64,000 nucleotides of DNA. It comes from Acidimicrobiales bacterium (GTDB lineage Bacteria; Actinomycetota; Acidimicrobiia; Acidimicrobiales; SZUA-35). Shown piece by piece: positions 36,599 to 46,017 of the stretch (position 1 is its first letter; the number at the start of each line of letters is the position of its first letter). The notes under the pieces are model-generated. The model was not told the origin of the DNA. It worked only from the letters and a program-made list of their open reading frames with translations, and made no database searches. Where the stretch lies: contig JAHDDW010000003.1 in assembly GCA_020629155.1 (NCBI GenBank), positions 62,001 to 126,000 on the forward strand, in the 5' to 3' direction. Both the position numbers and the translations under genes were made by a program.

Positions 36599-37843
36599 CT
36601 AGTTTCCGACTTCGCCTTGAAGAAGTAAAGACTCAGCATCTGAGGCCCTCTTTAACGCTTTCTCATGACCTTCAAGCGTGCTGCTAAAGAAGTAACGACT
36701 TTCTGCTGGATTCTCAAGCACATAATAAAGCCAGTCGCCTTCAAGAGGGTTCGCTGCCGCATGTAACGCAAGATCGCTTGGGTTCGTAATAGGAGTTTCA
36801 GGTAATGTAGCGAAAGCTATCGGGCCTACTTCTGGACCGCAGATAGAGTTTTCTAAAGCACCATCAGAAGCAAGCAACTTTTCAGTACTTTCAATTATCG
36901 CTGAAGGAGCTTTTTCGCTACGGTAAGGCTGAGGAAAATCAACTTCAAGGTGTTGCCCATTCGCAAGACGGTTATGCATCACGCGAGATATTTTCTTCAA
37001 ATCATCACGTAGTTTTTTCGACTGGTCAGGGTCTGTCGTATCATAAGCATCACGATGTTCATCGATTTCTTTATCGAGCAACGAAGCAATAACCAACGTC
37101 TGATAACCGCTAACGCCCAAACGGCCGTCCACAGCTCCGTAACCGTCGCCAGCAGCAGCGCTCTGGAACTTATCACGAACTTCACGCATCACTATATCTG
37201 CATCAATAGTCTCTTCTGTGAAACTATATTCACCTGGATAAATGTAGCCTTCCCAGCTTATACCTGGTTCGCCATATGGCAAATCTATATCAGAGGTACT
37301 AACAAAATCTTGCAACTGACTTTCCTGCAATCCAGGAACCTGCGCAGCAATGAACGGCAATGACTTATCTAAACAAAGCCCATCTGGGATAGCAAATGTT
37401 ACAGCAACATCATTAGGACCTTCAGACAGAACCGCAAGTGCTTCGTCAACCGACATATTAGTTTGCATTTCATATGTCCCAGGAAGATACTCAGCATTAC
37501 TATTTCTATAGGTTGCCCATAGACGGAAGAACGTGCTATTTGGGACCACTCCATTACTTGCTAATGTCTCGGCGACATCAGCGTTCGACGTCGCGCTTTC
37601 TAGAAGAACAATTTCTTTTGAGCCGCCAGGGTCACCAGAAGGGTCAATTTGGGCGATAAACCAAGACCGAGCAAACACCAAAATAATGAGCGAAATCACC
37701 GAGATGATGCCTATGGAGTAAAAGATTCGAGCCCTGCGAAACGCTGACGAGCGGACCGTCACATAGTCGTCTATTTCTTCGACTCCAAATAAGACGTCGC
37801 TGTTTTCGATCTCGTCTGACTCAGTTATTTCTTTCTTATCCAC
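36599..37843 (-). CDS. mltG: Endolytic murein transglycosylase MltG
   Basis: Inner-membrane lytic transglycosylase of the YceG family that cuts nascent glycan strands. A single transmembrane helix near the N-terminus (IFYSIGIISVISLIILVFARSWF) is followed by a LysM-like region and the catalytic domain, with the active-site Glu in IASLLDKEIDEHRD; ATLPETPITNPSDLALHAA and YYFFSS-type end sequence are typical. The track start is far upstream; ATG 37849 lies 1 base from the -10 box, so GTG 37843 (MDKKEITES), 7 bases after TAGTAT, is preferred. Confidence 0.9.
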   Translation of the reverse strand: MDKKEITESDEIENSDVLFGVEEIDDYVTVRSSAFRRARIFYSIGIISVISLIILVFARSWFIAQIDPSGDPGGSKEIVLLESATSNADVAETLASNGVVPNSTFFRLWATYRNSNAEYLPGTYEMQTNMSVDEALAVLSEGPNDVAVTFAIPDGLCLDKSLPFIAAQVPGLQESQLQDFVSTSDIDLPYGEPGISWEGYIYPGEYSFTEETIDADIVMREVRDKFQSAAAGDGYGAVDGRLGVSGYQTLVIASLLDKEIDEHRDAYDTTDPDQSKKLRDDLKKISRVMHNRLANGQHLEVDFPQPYRSEKAPSAIIESTEKLLASDGALENSICGPEVGPIAFATLPETPITNPSDLALHAAANPLEGDWLYYVLENPAESRYFFSSTLEGHEKALKRASDAESLLLQGEVGN

Positions 37844-37850
37844 CCTCATA

Positions 37851-37856
37851 ATACTA
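37851..37856 (-). promoter_or_regulatory. -10 box before mltG
   Basis: TAGTAT ends 7 bases before GTG 37843 on the minus strand. The spacing decides between the two possible mltG start codons. Confidence 0.4.
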
Positions 37857-37941
37857 GAGGCTAAATTGGCAGTTGAATGGCACCTACGGCATTTCGACTC
37901 AAGACCCAAAGGAGATGGCATTGCATTGCACACCCCTGCTG

Positions 37942-37965
37942 TAGCGCCGCTTCATTCAGGCGCTA
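37942..37965 (-). terminator. Stem-loop between ruvX and mltG
   Basis: TAGCGCC and GGCGCTA pair around a 10-base loop, and flanking ACACC/GGTGT can extend the stem. There is no T-tract in the minus direction, so this may be a weak terminator or a processing site for the alaS-ruvX message. Confidence 0.35.
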
Positions 37966-37981
37966 GTGGTGTAGTACCTTG

Positions 37982-38422
37982 TTATCCTCTATGAAGTGCT
38001 TTAGCATCAATCCAGGACTGCAGAATGATTGCGGCTGCTAGCTGGTCAACAACATCTTTCTTTTTGACGCCTTTTACGCCTTGAAAGCGCAAAGAATGCT
38101 CGGCTTCAACCGTTGTTAACCGCTCATCTTGCTCGACAACTTCGACATCTAACACTTTTCGCAAGGCTTTGATTTCACGCAAAATGCTTTTACTTGCAGG
38201 GTTTGGCTGATTTGCCAGTCCATAAGGAACACCGATGACAACGACCGTCACTGCTTCTTCCTGCACAATTTGTGCAAGCAACGCATGTTCTTTTGGACGA
38301 TCGCCTACTCGCTTAACAGTCGAATAAGGCGTTGCCAACACACGGTCGCTGTCAGAAAGAGCAACACCAATCCTTTTTGACCCTAAATCTATACCAAGGG
38401 CACGACCGAGAGTGCTAGACAA
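37982..38422 (-). CDS. ruvX: Putative pre-16S rRNA nuclease RuvX (YqgF)
   Basis: RNase H-fold protein implicated in 16S rRNA 5'-end maturation. Motifs: GIDLGSKRIGVALSD, VIGVPYGL, EQDERLTTVEAE and DVVDQLAAAIILQSWID. The likely start is TTG 38422, which overlaps the alaS stop and gives a 146-residue protein of usual length; the track start lies 12 codons inside alaS. alaS-ruvX-mltG-aroE order is a common actinobacterial arrangement. Confidence 0.92.
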   Translation of the reverse strand: MSSTLGRALGIDLGSKRIGVALSDSDRVLATPYSTVKRVGDRPKEHALLAQIVQEEAVTVVVIGVPYGLANQPNPASKSILREIKALRKVLDVEVVEQDERLTTVEAEHSLRFQGVKGVKKKDVVDQLAAAIILQSWIDAKALHRG

Positions 38423-40991
38423 GGCCAGCCACCTCACGGGCAGCAAGCAACGCACCATCTATTCCATTAGCGTCTTTACCGCCAGCCATCGCAAAGGTTG
38501 GACCCTTACCCCCGCCGCCTTTGATCATCGCCGAGCCTTTGGCAATCAACTCGCCAGCGTTATGCGACTGGCCATCAGCCACAGCAACCAACGCTGCGCC
38601 GCCGCCACTAGGAGCGCCACCGAGTACAACGGCGTCAATACCTGCTATTTCTTTCACAGCAGTAGCTAAACCTTTTAAATCGTTGCGTTCAACGTCATCA
38701 ACACGCGTAACAACAACGCCAGATTCAGCCAACACTGCAAGATCTTTTGCTTTACTCAACGCCATTGTAGATTTTAGTGAACTGATAGCGAGCTGTGCTT
38801 CATTTAAATCGTCAACTTTTTTGTTAACACCGGCAACAACTTCTTTCTTAGAAACTCCTGCAGCCTGTGCGACTTGTTCAATCACCGCTTGCTCGCTACG
38901 TAGCAACTCAAGTACGGCTGAGCCTGTGACTGCTTCAACACGTCGTAGGTTCGACCCGATTGAACTTTCTGAAACTATTTTAACCAGCCCGATATCGCCC
39001 AACGCTTTCACGTGTGTGCCACCACAGAACTCTAGCGAAGGCCCAGCTTGTAGCACCCGAACGGTTTCGCCATATTTATCACCGAAAAATGCTATAGCAC
39101 CCATAGTTTCGGCTTCTTCTTTTGGTACTTCTTTGTGATCTGCGACAGGGTTCTTTAAAATTTCCTGATTTGCACGGTCTTCTATCTGGCGGATTTGTTC
39201 AGCTGTGACAGGTTCGAAATGGCTGAAGTCGAAACGGAGACGATCTGGGCCGACGTGTGACCCTTGCTGTTTCACATGATCGCCAAGCACTTCCCGAAGT
39301 GCCCAATGCAGCATATGTGTTGCGCTATGGTTGCGACGGATCGCATCACGGCGAGCGGTGTCGACAGAAAGTTTCACACGCTGGCCGACTGCAAAGGTTC
39401 CGCTTGTCACCTTCGCAACATGTCGCACAACATCAGGGACCGCATACACACAATCGATAATTTCTGCGGTTGCAGTCTCTGTTGTCATCGAACCATGGTC
39501 GCCAATTTGTCCACCTGCTTCAGCATAAAAGGGCGTCGTATCAACGATGATCGATATGCCACCATCGTTTGTAGGACTTACGAGCAAAATTTCTGCTTCA
39601 ATATCTTCTAGCTGGTCACGTCCAACAAACGTTGTGGTTTTCCCAGCATCAACTAGTTGTTGCACAGCTTCAAAATCGTCAGCTCTCAAATGAGTTTTTT
39701 GACCTTGGCGTGATTGTTCACGCTGGTTTTCCATTGCAACATCGAAGCCTGCCCGATCAAGGCTGTGGCCTTTCTCGGCAACAACTTCTTGGGTCACCTC
39801 ATAGGGAAATCCATAGGTATCGTGCAACAGAAAAGCGACTGAGCCATCTAGTACATCGCCTGGAGCAAGCGCTGCAAGTTTCTTTTCTAAAATAGCCGAC
39901 CCTGTCGCTAACGTTTTGCGGAACTGTTTTTCCTCACGTTCAACAGTTTCGCGCACTATTTGATGGCTCGCTGAAAGCTCAGGATAATCAGGTGCCATAA
40001 TCTCGACGACAGCATCTACTAGTGTTGGTGTCACAATATCTTCAACGCCTAGCAAATACGCGAAACGAATAGCGCGGCGCATGATTCGACGCAGCACATA
40101 CCCACGGTCTTCATTCGATGGATAGACACCATCGCTAATCAAAAACGTCATGGTGCGGGCATGCTCGGCCAGCACACGTAGCGCTAGGTCAGAATTTTCG
40201 TCATTTCCTAGTTTATAGCCTGTAGCTTTTTCGGCTACCTCTATAAGGTTTGCCATTTCATCTATTTCGAAGACACTTTCTTTCTTTTGCAGCACCATCA
40301 GAAGTCTTTCGAACCCTGCGCCAGTATCTATAGACGGCTTTGGCAACGGTTTACTGACGCCTGCTTCATCAGTTTCGAACTGCATGAATACCAGATTCCA
40401 AATCTCGATGAACCTATCTTCGCTGCCATGCGCTGGGCCGCCATCTGCGCCATAGTCTGGGCCTTGATCCCAGAAAATCTCTGACGATGGACCATTCGGG
40501 CCGGTATCGGCCATTCGCCACCAGTTATCTTCATCGAGACGTTGGATGCGTTCTGCAGGGACGCCTATTTTATCGCGCCAAATATTTTCAGCTTCGTCAT
40601 CTGTTGTGTGAACAGTCACCCATAGACGTGTCGGGTCGAGCTGCAAAGTTTGTGTTAGAAATTCCCACGCATTATCAATAGCAGTTTCTTTGAAATAGTC
40701 GCCAAAACTGAAATTTCCCATCATCTCAAAGAATGTGAAATGACGGGTAGTGCGACCTACTTCGTCTAAATCGTTATGTTTGCCACCAGCACGGACACAT
40801 TTTTGCACTGTAGTAACTCGCTGATGCTGTGGTTTCTCTTCACCAGTAAAAAAAGATTTGAAAGGAACCATCCCAGCAGCCACAAACAAAAGCGAGGCGT
40901 CTTGTGGCACTAAACTGGCTGAGGCCAATCGTTGGTGATCTTTAGCAACAAAAAACTCAGTAAAAACACGACGTAACTCATTAGCTTTCAT
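38415..40991 (-). CDS. alaS: Alanine-tRNA ligase
   Basis: Charges tRNA-Ala. The 858-residue protein has the class II catalytic domain (MKANELRRVFTEFF, LFVAAGMVPFKSFF, TRHFTFFEMMGNFSFGDYFK), the editing domain with its zinc ligands (HSATHMLHWALR, then LEFCGGTHVKALGDIG) and the C-terminal DHHA1-like region (GGGGKGPTFAMAGG). ATG 40991 lies 7 bases after TAGACT, indicating a leaderless message. Confidence 0.98.
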   Translation of the reverse strand: MKANELRRVFTEFFVAKDHQRLASASLVPQDASLLFVAAGMVPFKSFFTGEEKPQHQRVTTVQKCVRAGGKHNDLDEVGRTTRHFTFFEMMGNFSFGDYFKETAIDNAWEFLTQTLQLDPTRLWVTVHTTDDEAENIWRDKIGVPAERIQRLDEDNWWRMADTGPNGPSSEIFWDQGPDYGADGGPAHGSEDRFIEIWNLVFMQFETDEAGVSKPLPKPSIDTGAGFERLLMVLQKKESVFEIDEMANLIEVAEKATGYKLGNDENSDLALRVLAEHARTMTFLISDGVYPSNEDRGYVLRRIMRRAIRFAYLLGVEDIVTPTLVDAVVEIMAPDYPELSASHQIVRETVEREEKQFRKTLATGSAILEKKLAALAPGDVLDGSVAFLLHDTYGFPYEVTQEVVAEKGHSLDRAGFDVAMENQREQSRQGQKTHLRADDFEAVQQLVDAGKTTTFVGRDQLEDIEAEILLVSPTNDGGISIIVDTTPFYAEAGGQIGDHGSMTTETATAEIIDCVYAVPDVVRHVAKVTSGTFAVGQRVKLSVDTARRDAIRRNHSATHMLHWALREVLGDHVKQQGSHVGPDRLRFDFSHFEPVTAEQIRQIEDRANQEILKNPVADHKEVPKEEAETMGAIAFFGDKYGETVRVLQAGPSLEFCGGTHVKALGDIGLVKIVSESSIGSNLRRVEAVTGSAVLELLRSEQAVIEQVAQAAGVSKKEVVAGVNKKVDDLNEAQLAISSLKSTMALSKAKDLAVLAESGVVVTRVDDVERNDLKGLATAVKEIAGIDAVVLGGAPSGGGAALVAVADGQSHNAGELIAKGSAMIKGGGGKGPTFAMAGGKDANGIDGALLAAREVAGLV

Positions 40992-40998
40992 GCGCTGT

Positions 40999-41004
40999 AG
41001 TCTA
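40999..41004 (-). promoter_or_regulatory. -10 box of a likely leaderless alaS transcript
   Basis: TAGACT ends 7 bases before the alaS ATG; no ribosome site is present. Confidence 0.5.
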
Positions 41005-41138
41005 GCTGATTTTCACCGACAAGCAGGCTGACTTGCAGAATCGATTTTGTTAGGGTAAGAACCTATAACTATCTCATGAGTCATTGCCGTACTTGCTAGA
41101 CCATGGTTTCTGTTTATAATAACATCGGCAACATCACT

Positions 41139-41312
41139 AGATGGTTGATTCTAAGAGCACGTCAAACTTTAAAGTACTGAACACACTACTTGCGCTACCG
41201 TTTTGCTCTATCTTGACTCCAGGGTCATCCCCGAGAAATCGGGGATCTTACCCAGCAGAGATTCCCACTTTCGTGGGAATGACGACCTAAATAAGCTAGG
41301 CATCAACCATCT
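41139..41312 (+). repeat. Family 1 repeat, copy 1 (contains a REP-like pair)
   Basis: A 174-bp element with terminal inverted repeats AGATGGTTGAT and ATCAACCATCT. Inside, 41224-41283 is a 60-bp core of two palindromes of one design, ATCCCCGAGAAATCGGGGAT and ATTCCCACTTTCGTGGGAAT, closed by GTCAT and ATGAC. Its right end overlaps the end of a truncated TauE/SafE gene. The 147 bases between it and alaS show nothing but the alaS promoter box. Confidence 0.85.
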
Positions 41313-41629
41313 CGAAGAAATACAGAAAGTATAATGTCAATGTTTTTGTCGCCAATAGAAATCAATAATTGCGCACCAACGGCACCACCGACAATCGCAA
41401 GGGGCACCAACTTCAACGCCAGCTTCCAATTAATAGCACCAGAAGCGTGATATTTCGGAATCGCAGTCGCCATCAATCCAATAGCGCTAAAGCGATTCGT
41501 TGCAATGGCTACATCTGTCGGCAAACCTAAAAACAGGAGCATAGGCAAACTTATCAAACCACCGCTTCCGCCTACCGCACCTATATATCCAGCGGCTACG
41601 CCACCTAGAAAAGCTAAGAAAAACTCCAC
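41303..41629 (-). pseudogene. TauE/SafE-type membrane transporter, C-terminally truncated
   Basis: Only 108 residues of a family normally near 250. The N-terminus is typical (FLAFLGGVAAGYIGAVGGSGG, LISLPMLLFLGLPTDVAIATNRFSAIG) and covers the first half-repeat of the transporter. It stops at VFLRDG, where the GAT GGT TGA codons belong to the terminal inverted repeat of the family 1 element. No second half is found beyond the element, where alaS begins. The remaining product is unlikely to transport sulfite or sulfonates. The start is taken at GTG 41629. Confidence 0.8.
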
Positions 41630-41674
41630 AGTATATAGTATGAAGAAACTGCCTTCGTTCCTCAGGAGGCGCTA

Positions 41675-42781
41675 GTGAAGCTTGACGATCCTGACAGACA
41701 CACTTCGCCCAGCTTTGACCTTTCATATCAGTTGCTAGAGTGTAGACATGAGATCTGGAAAAAATTTGTGAAAAATCTTGCCACACTCGGTTGGAATAGC
41801 CACTGGCAAAAACGCTGGGATGATGCGATGAACGGTTCTGACAGCACCGCAGGGGTGCCTGGACGGATTATTTGTGTTGAGAAAGACTGGGATGTCGTCG
41901 AAACCGAAACTGATATTTTACAATGCGAACGACGTCTTGGAATGTATGACCGCAAACAAGAACCAGCCATTGGCGATTGGGTAGCCGTCCAAAATCAAGA
42001 ATCTGCTTTCATCCAAAAAATTATTACTCGCGGCAACACAATCAAGCGTCGAAGATCAGCTTCAGGCGATGTACGCAAGCAAATCATCGCTGCCAACATT
42101 GATATTGTCCTCATAACATTCGGGCTTGATACAGGAGTGAACGCAAACCGACTTGTCCGTTCTCTTGTTATCGCTCTCGATGCTGGCACACGCCCTCTAC
42201 TTATTCTTTCCAAGGCAGATACTGTTGACGACAATCATAGTGCTGAAGCAATAGCTACTGCAAAAGCCATAGACCCGACTCTTACATGCTTACCAATCAG
42301 CTCCACAACAGGAGAAGGTGTTGAAACTTTAGTAGACGAACTCGGCGATTGCAGCACTAGCGTTGTTGTCGGTGCTTCTGGCGCTGGAAAGTCGACGCTA
42401 ATCAACTACCTTTATGGCGCCGATATCCAAGCGACCAAAGAAGTTCGAGCAAGCGATAACAGGGGGCGCCACACTACTACCAAAAAGCAGTTACTCAAAC
42501 TTGCGCACGGCAACACTATTATTGATACACCTGGTGTGCGGTCGCTTGGTTTATGGCAGGCTGCTTTTGGCGTCGACACTTTTTTTGCTGATGTGGTTGC
42601 CCTTTCAGAAGAATGCCGTTTTAGAGGTTGTAGCCACAGTCACGAACCCAAATGTGCGGTGAAAAAAGCTGTTGAGGAAGGCAACTTGTCAGCTGAACGT
42701 CTGGTGCTGTATCAGCAGCTACATAGCGAGATTGAAGAAAATCTTGCCGAGGAAGAACGGATTCGCCGTTCTCGCTGGTGA
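41675..42781 (+). CDS. rsgA: Ribosome small-subunit-dependent GTPase RsgA
   Basis: Circularly permuted GTPase that checks late 30S maturation. An N-terminal OB-like domain (GRIICVEKDWDVVE, IGDWVAVQ) is followed by the permuted motifs: G4 LILSKADTV, G1 VVGASGAGKSTLINYL, G2 region RGRHTTT and G3 IIDTPGVRSLGLW. A C-terminal zinc knuckle has ECRFRGCSHSHEPKC. GTG 41675 stands behind AGGAGG. The N-terminus is about 60 residues longer than in E. coli-like members. Confidence 0.94.
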   Translation: MKLDDPDRHTSPSFDLSYQLLECRHEIWKKFVKNLATLGWNSHWQKRWDDAMNGSDSTAGVPGRIICVEKDWDVVETETDILQCERRLGMYDRKQEPAIGDWVAVQNQESAFIQKIITRGNTIKRRRSASGDVRKQIIAANIDIVLITFGLDTGVNANRLVRSLVIALDAGTRPLLILSKADTVDDNHSAEAIATAKAIDPTLTCLPISSTTGEGVETLVDELGDCSTSVVVGASGAGKSTLINYLYGADIQATKEVRASDNRGRHTTTKKQLLKLAHGNTIIDTPGVRSLGLWQAAFGVDTFFADVVALSEECRFRGCSHSHEPKCAVKKAVEEGNLSAERLVLYQQLHSEIEENLAEEERIRRSRW

Positions 42782-42792
42782 AATAGATTCGC

Positions 42793-42798
42793 TATGCT
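42793..42798 (+). promoter_or_regulatory. -10 box of a likely leaderless panD transcript
   Basis: TATGCT ends 7 bases before ATG 42806. The earlier ATG at 42794, used by the ORF track, lies inside this box, which favours 42806. Confidence 0.5.
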
Positions 42799-42805
42799 AA
42801 GGGAT

Positions 42806-43147
42806 ATGCGACAACTTCTTCGTGCAAAAATTCACAAAGCGACGGTCACTCAAGCCGAACTCGCCTATGAAGGTAGCATCACCATCGACCAAGAACTTTG
42901 CGACATGGTTGACCTTTGGGACGGAGAAAAAGTTCTTGTTGTCTCTAACACTTCTGGGGCACGTTTAGAAACCTACGTGATTCATGGCGAACCTGGTTCA
43001 GGCGTTATTTGCATGAACGGTGCAGCAGCACATCGCATTGCCAAGGGTGAAGAAATCATTATTATGGGTTTTGCAACGAGCGACCAGCCAGTGAAACAAA
43101 AGAAGATCTTGCTCGACAGCAAAAATTGTTTCAGCAAGTGGCTCTAA
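42806..43147 (+). CDS. panD: Aspartate 1-decarboxylase precursor
   Basis: Makes beta-alanine for pantothenate from aspartate. The proenzyme cleaves itself at Gly-Ser to give a pyruvoyl group; the site is YEGSITID, about residue 24. Other hallmarks are KIHKATVTQAEL at the start, VSNTSGARLETYVI and ICMNGAAAHRI. Length 113 aa, normal. Start at ATG 42806 gives the standard MRQLLRAKIHKA N-terminus. Confidence 0.96.
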   Translation: MRQLLRAKIHKATVTQAELAYEGSITIDQELCDMVDLWDGEKVLVVSNTSGARLETYVIHGEPGSGVICMNGAAAHRIAKGEEIIIMGFATSDQPVKQKKILLDSKNCFSKWL

Positions 43148-43153
43148 CGAGTT

Positions 43154-44071
43154 ATGGCAGTTATCTACAAACCTGAGATCCAGACACTGCTAATTTCGAA
43201 CTTGTGGACCCTCACTGCTGATGACATGGGAGAGGCGATACGAGTTGCTGAAAAACAGCGAATAGAAGTTTTGAAGATTACAAGTTGCAGATCTGTGAAT
43301 CTAGCCGAGCTAACAAATCATGGCATCCCAGAAATAAAAATACATGGCGGCAAGGTCAAAGGCATTAAAGACTTTGAGCGTGCTACCATCAGGGACGCCA
43401 GAACTGTTGAGGATATTCAAGTTTCTCGCCGCATCAGTATTCATAACACGAAACGCGTAACAAATTTGACGGCTCTGTACGTCTGGATCGAAGATATACG
43501 ACGCGTTAGCGCTATTAAGGCTCCAGGCTGGACAGACATTGAAGCACGCTATGTATACGATGTATCTACTGGTGGGGGAACTATACGCGCAACGAAAACC
43601 AAAAATATTCATTGGACCGCTGGAAAAAATTCGACGATACGTTTAATGGCTCCCACACGGTCGAGAATCCTCCGTTCTCGGAAAAATAAGATTAGCCATA
43701 TTACAAATTTTGATACAGTTACAGCCTCCAACTGCCTTATCGGCACAAACGTTACAACTAACACGCTAAACAAACGGTTCTCCACTAGACGGTCATTTAG
43801 AGGCATGCTGTCTTCACCTGAAGCACTGCGGCCAAAATATATGTCTTCAACGGTTAGCCGTCCTGAAAGAACAACCAATAAGCAGAAACCTAAAGCCTCG
43901 TTTGCAGTTCCTTCCGACTCCAAGGAGCAACAAGTTCCTTTCTGGCGCAATGTTTTTAGTGGCAAACCAGCACCTAGTCCACCAGAAAAATCAGATAATC
44001 CTACAGATGTTCAAAGGCCGTTTCAATCGGCTCCAACCCCACCAACCCAAAAGAGAAGCCAATCAAAATAA
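43154..44071 (+). CDS. Hypothetical protein, possible beta-solenoid
   Basis: A 305-residue protein I do not recognise. It starts at ATG 43154, 6 bases after the panD stop, so it is probably co-transcribed with panD. Residues about 40-190 alternate short beta-like strands with Thr/Asn/Lys turns (VSRRISIHNTKRVTNLTALY, GGGTIRATKTKNIHWTAG), suggestive of a solenoid. The last 100 residues are basic and Pro/Ser-rich and look disordered (PPEKSDNPTDVQRPFQSAP). No signal peptide or membrane segment. Link to pantothenate synthesis is only positional. Confidence 0.55.
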   Translation: MAVIYKPEIQTLLISNLWTLTADDMGEAIRVAEKQRIEVLKITSCRSVNLAELTNHGIPEIKIHGGKVKGIKDFERATIRDARTVEDIQVSRRISIHNTKRVTNLTALYVWIEDIRRVSAIKAPGWTDIEARYVYDVSTGGGTIRATKTKNIHWTAGKNSTIRLMAPTRSRILRSRKNKISHITNFDTVTASNCLIGTNVTTNTLNKRFSTRRSFRGMLSSPEALRPKYMSSTVSRPERTTNKQKPKASFAVPSDSKEQQVPFWRNVFSGKPAPSPPEKSDNPTDVQRPFQSAPTPPTQKRSQSK

Positions 44072-44162
44072 CAGATAAGTATCATCTATTGGTTCACTTA
44101 TAGAGATGGACCCTCTACAGTGGTTTGTTGTTCCTCACCCTATTCACTCTGGAGTATCCCAT

Positions 44163-45959
44163 ATGTCTAGCATGCCAACAAACAACAAACCTTTGCTCAA
44201 CTGGGTTAACGACTGGCAAACCATTCTTCAACCTAAAGACGTTCACTGGTGTGACGGCTCGAAAGAGGAATACGATCAGCTCGCACAAAAACTTGTCGAT
44301 TCAGGCACGTTCACCAAATTAGATGAAGCAAAACGCCCGAACAGCTACCTGGCGCAATCAGATCCAGCCGACGTCGCGCGCGTTGAAGAGCGCACATTCA
44401 TTTGCTCTGCCACTCCTGAAGAAGCTGGGCCAACAAACAACTGGCGTGATCCGCAAGAAATGCAAGCAACGATGAAAGACATGTTGACTGGTTCGATGGC
44501 AGGCCGAACCATGTATATTGTTCCTTTCTCTATGGGCCCGCTTGGCTCTGACATTGCACACATCGGGGTGCAACTGACTGACTCTGCCTACGTTGCAGCG
44601 TCAATGCGCACAATGACCCGTATGGGCCAACCAGCACTAGATGTTCTCGGCGAAACTGGCGAATGGGTACCATGTGTTCATTCGGTCGGCGCTCCCCTAG
44701 CTGAAGGCCAGCAAGATGTGCCTTGGCCATGCAATAGCGACAATAAGTATATTGTTCACTTCCCTGAAACAAAAGAGATTATGAGCTACGGCTCGGGTTA
44801 TGGCGGCAACGCACTGCTCGGCAAAAAATGTTTCGCACTACGAATCGCTTCCACAATGGCCAAGAAAGACGGCTGGCTCGCTGAACATATGCTTATCATC
44901 GGGGTGACAAACCCTGATGGCGAGAAAAAATACGTTGCGGCTGCCTTCCCGTCGGCATGCGGCAAAACCAACATGGCAATGCTTATCCCGAGCCTGCCAG
45001 GCTGGAAAGTCGAAACTATCGGCGACGACATCGCCTGGATGAAATTTGGTGACGATGGCCAGCTCTATGCAATCAATCCAGAGGCTGGCTTCTTCGGCGT
45101 AGCGCCAGGAACTTCACAAAAAACCAACCCTAATGCGATGGCTACGTTGGAAGAAAACTGTGTGTTTACAAACGTTGCGTTAACACCAGACGGTGACGTT
45201 TGGTGGGAAGACATGACCGACGAAACACCAGCGCAACTTACCGACTGGCGCGGCAACCCATGGACACCAGAAGCTGACACGCCAGCAGCACACCCGAATG
45301 CACGATTTGCTGCACCTGCGGCGCAGTGTCCATCGATTTCTAGCGAATGGGATGACCCGAAAGGCGTGCCTATTTCAGCTATTTTGTTTGGTGGACGCCG
45401 AGCAAGCAACGTGCCGTTAATTACAGAAGCGAAAAACTGGCAGCATGGTGTTTTCTTAGGCTCTATTATCAGTTCAGAAAAAACCGCTGCTGCGACAGGC
45501 AACCTTGGACAAGTTCGATTTGATCCATTCGCTATGCTGCCATTCTGTGGCTACAACATGGCCGATTACTTCCAGCATTGGCTAAACATAGGCGAAGCGT
45601 CAGACGCATCGAAGCTTCCAAAAATGTTTTGGGTTAACTGGTTCCGCCGCGACGAAAACGGTTCGTTTATGTGGCCAGGGTTCGGCGAAAACGCTCGCAT
45701 TCTCGACTGGGTCTTCGACCGTGTCGACGGCAAAGGCAATGTTGAAGAAACCGCTATCGGCAACATCCCAACTGCTGGCGATATCAACGTTGACGGTCTT
45801 GGGTTAGAGCCAGCGGTTATGGAAAACCTGCTTGCTGTTGATAACGCTTCCTGGAAGCAAGAAGTTGATTTGATTACCGAACATTACGCTCGCTTCGGCG
45901 ACGCTCTACCCGTTGAACTCGCAGATGAATTAAAAAAACTAGAACAAGCTATTTCATAG
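44163..45959 (+). CDS. pckG: Phosphoenolpyruvate carboxykinase (GTP)
   Basis: Interconverts oxaloacetate and PEP with GTP/GDP and Mn2+. The GTP-class signature [14 protein letters not shown] is clear, with the kinase-1a type loop, [10 protein letters not shown], and [12 protein letters not shown]. About 598 residues, normal for the class. ATG 44163 ([10 protein letters not shown]) is chosen behind TGGAG; the track start is 19 codons early. It is followed by a strong bidirectional terminator. With glpX, tkt and tal nearby it suggests gluconeogenic growth, but these genes are not in one operon. Confidence 0.97.
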   Translation: MSSMPTNNKPLLNWVNDWQTILQPKDVHWCDGSKEEYDQLAQKLVDSGTFTKLDEAKRPNSYLAQSDPADVARVEERTFICSATPEEAGPTNNWRDPQEMQATMKDMLTGSMAGRTMYIVPFSMGPLGSDIAHIGVQLTDSAYVAASMRTMTRMGQPALDVLGETGEWVPCVHSVGAPLAEGQQDVPWPCNSDNKYIVHFPETKEIMSYGSGYGGNALLGKKCFALRIASTMAKKDGWLAEHMLIIGVTNPDGEKKYVAAAFPSACGKTNMAMLIPSLPGWKVETIGDDIAWMKFGDDGQLYAINPEAGFFGVAPGTSQKTNPNAMATLEENCVFTNVALTPDGDVWWEDMTDETPAQLTDWRGNPWTPEADTPAAHPNARFAAPAAQCPSISSEWDDPKGVPISAILFGGRRASNVPLITEAKNWQHGVFLGSIISSEKTAAATGNLGQVRFDPFAMLPFCGYNMADYFQHWLNIGEASDASKLPKMFWVNWFRRDENGSFMWPGFGENARILDWVFDRVDGKGNVEETAIGNIPTAGDINVDGLGLEPAVMENLLAVDNASWKQEVDLITEHYARFGDALPVELADELKKLEQAIS

Positions 45960-45976
45960 CAACTGCCCCAAAACTT

Positions 45977-46013
45977 ACGGGAGGTACTAGTTGAGTTAAC
46001 TAGCACCTCCCGT
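45977..46013 (+). terminator. Bidirectional terminator between pckG and a convergent gene
   Basis: ACGGGAGGT-CTAGTT pairs with AACTAG-ACCTCCCGT in an almost perfect stem with a GAGTT loop, followed by GATTTTAG. It lies between the pckG stop and the stop of the convergent 46018 gene and can serve both. Confidence 0.75.
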
Positions 46014-46017
46014 GATT

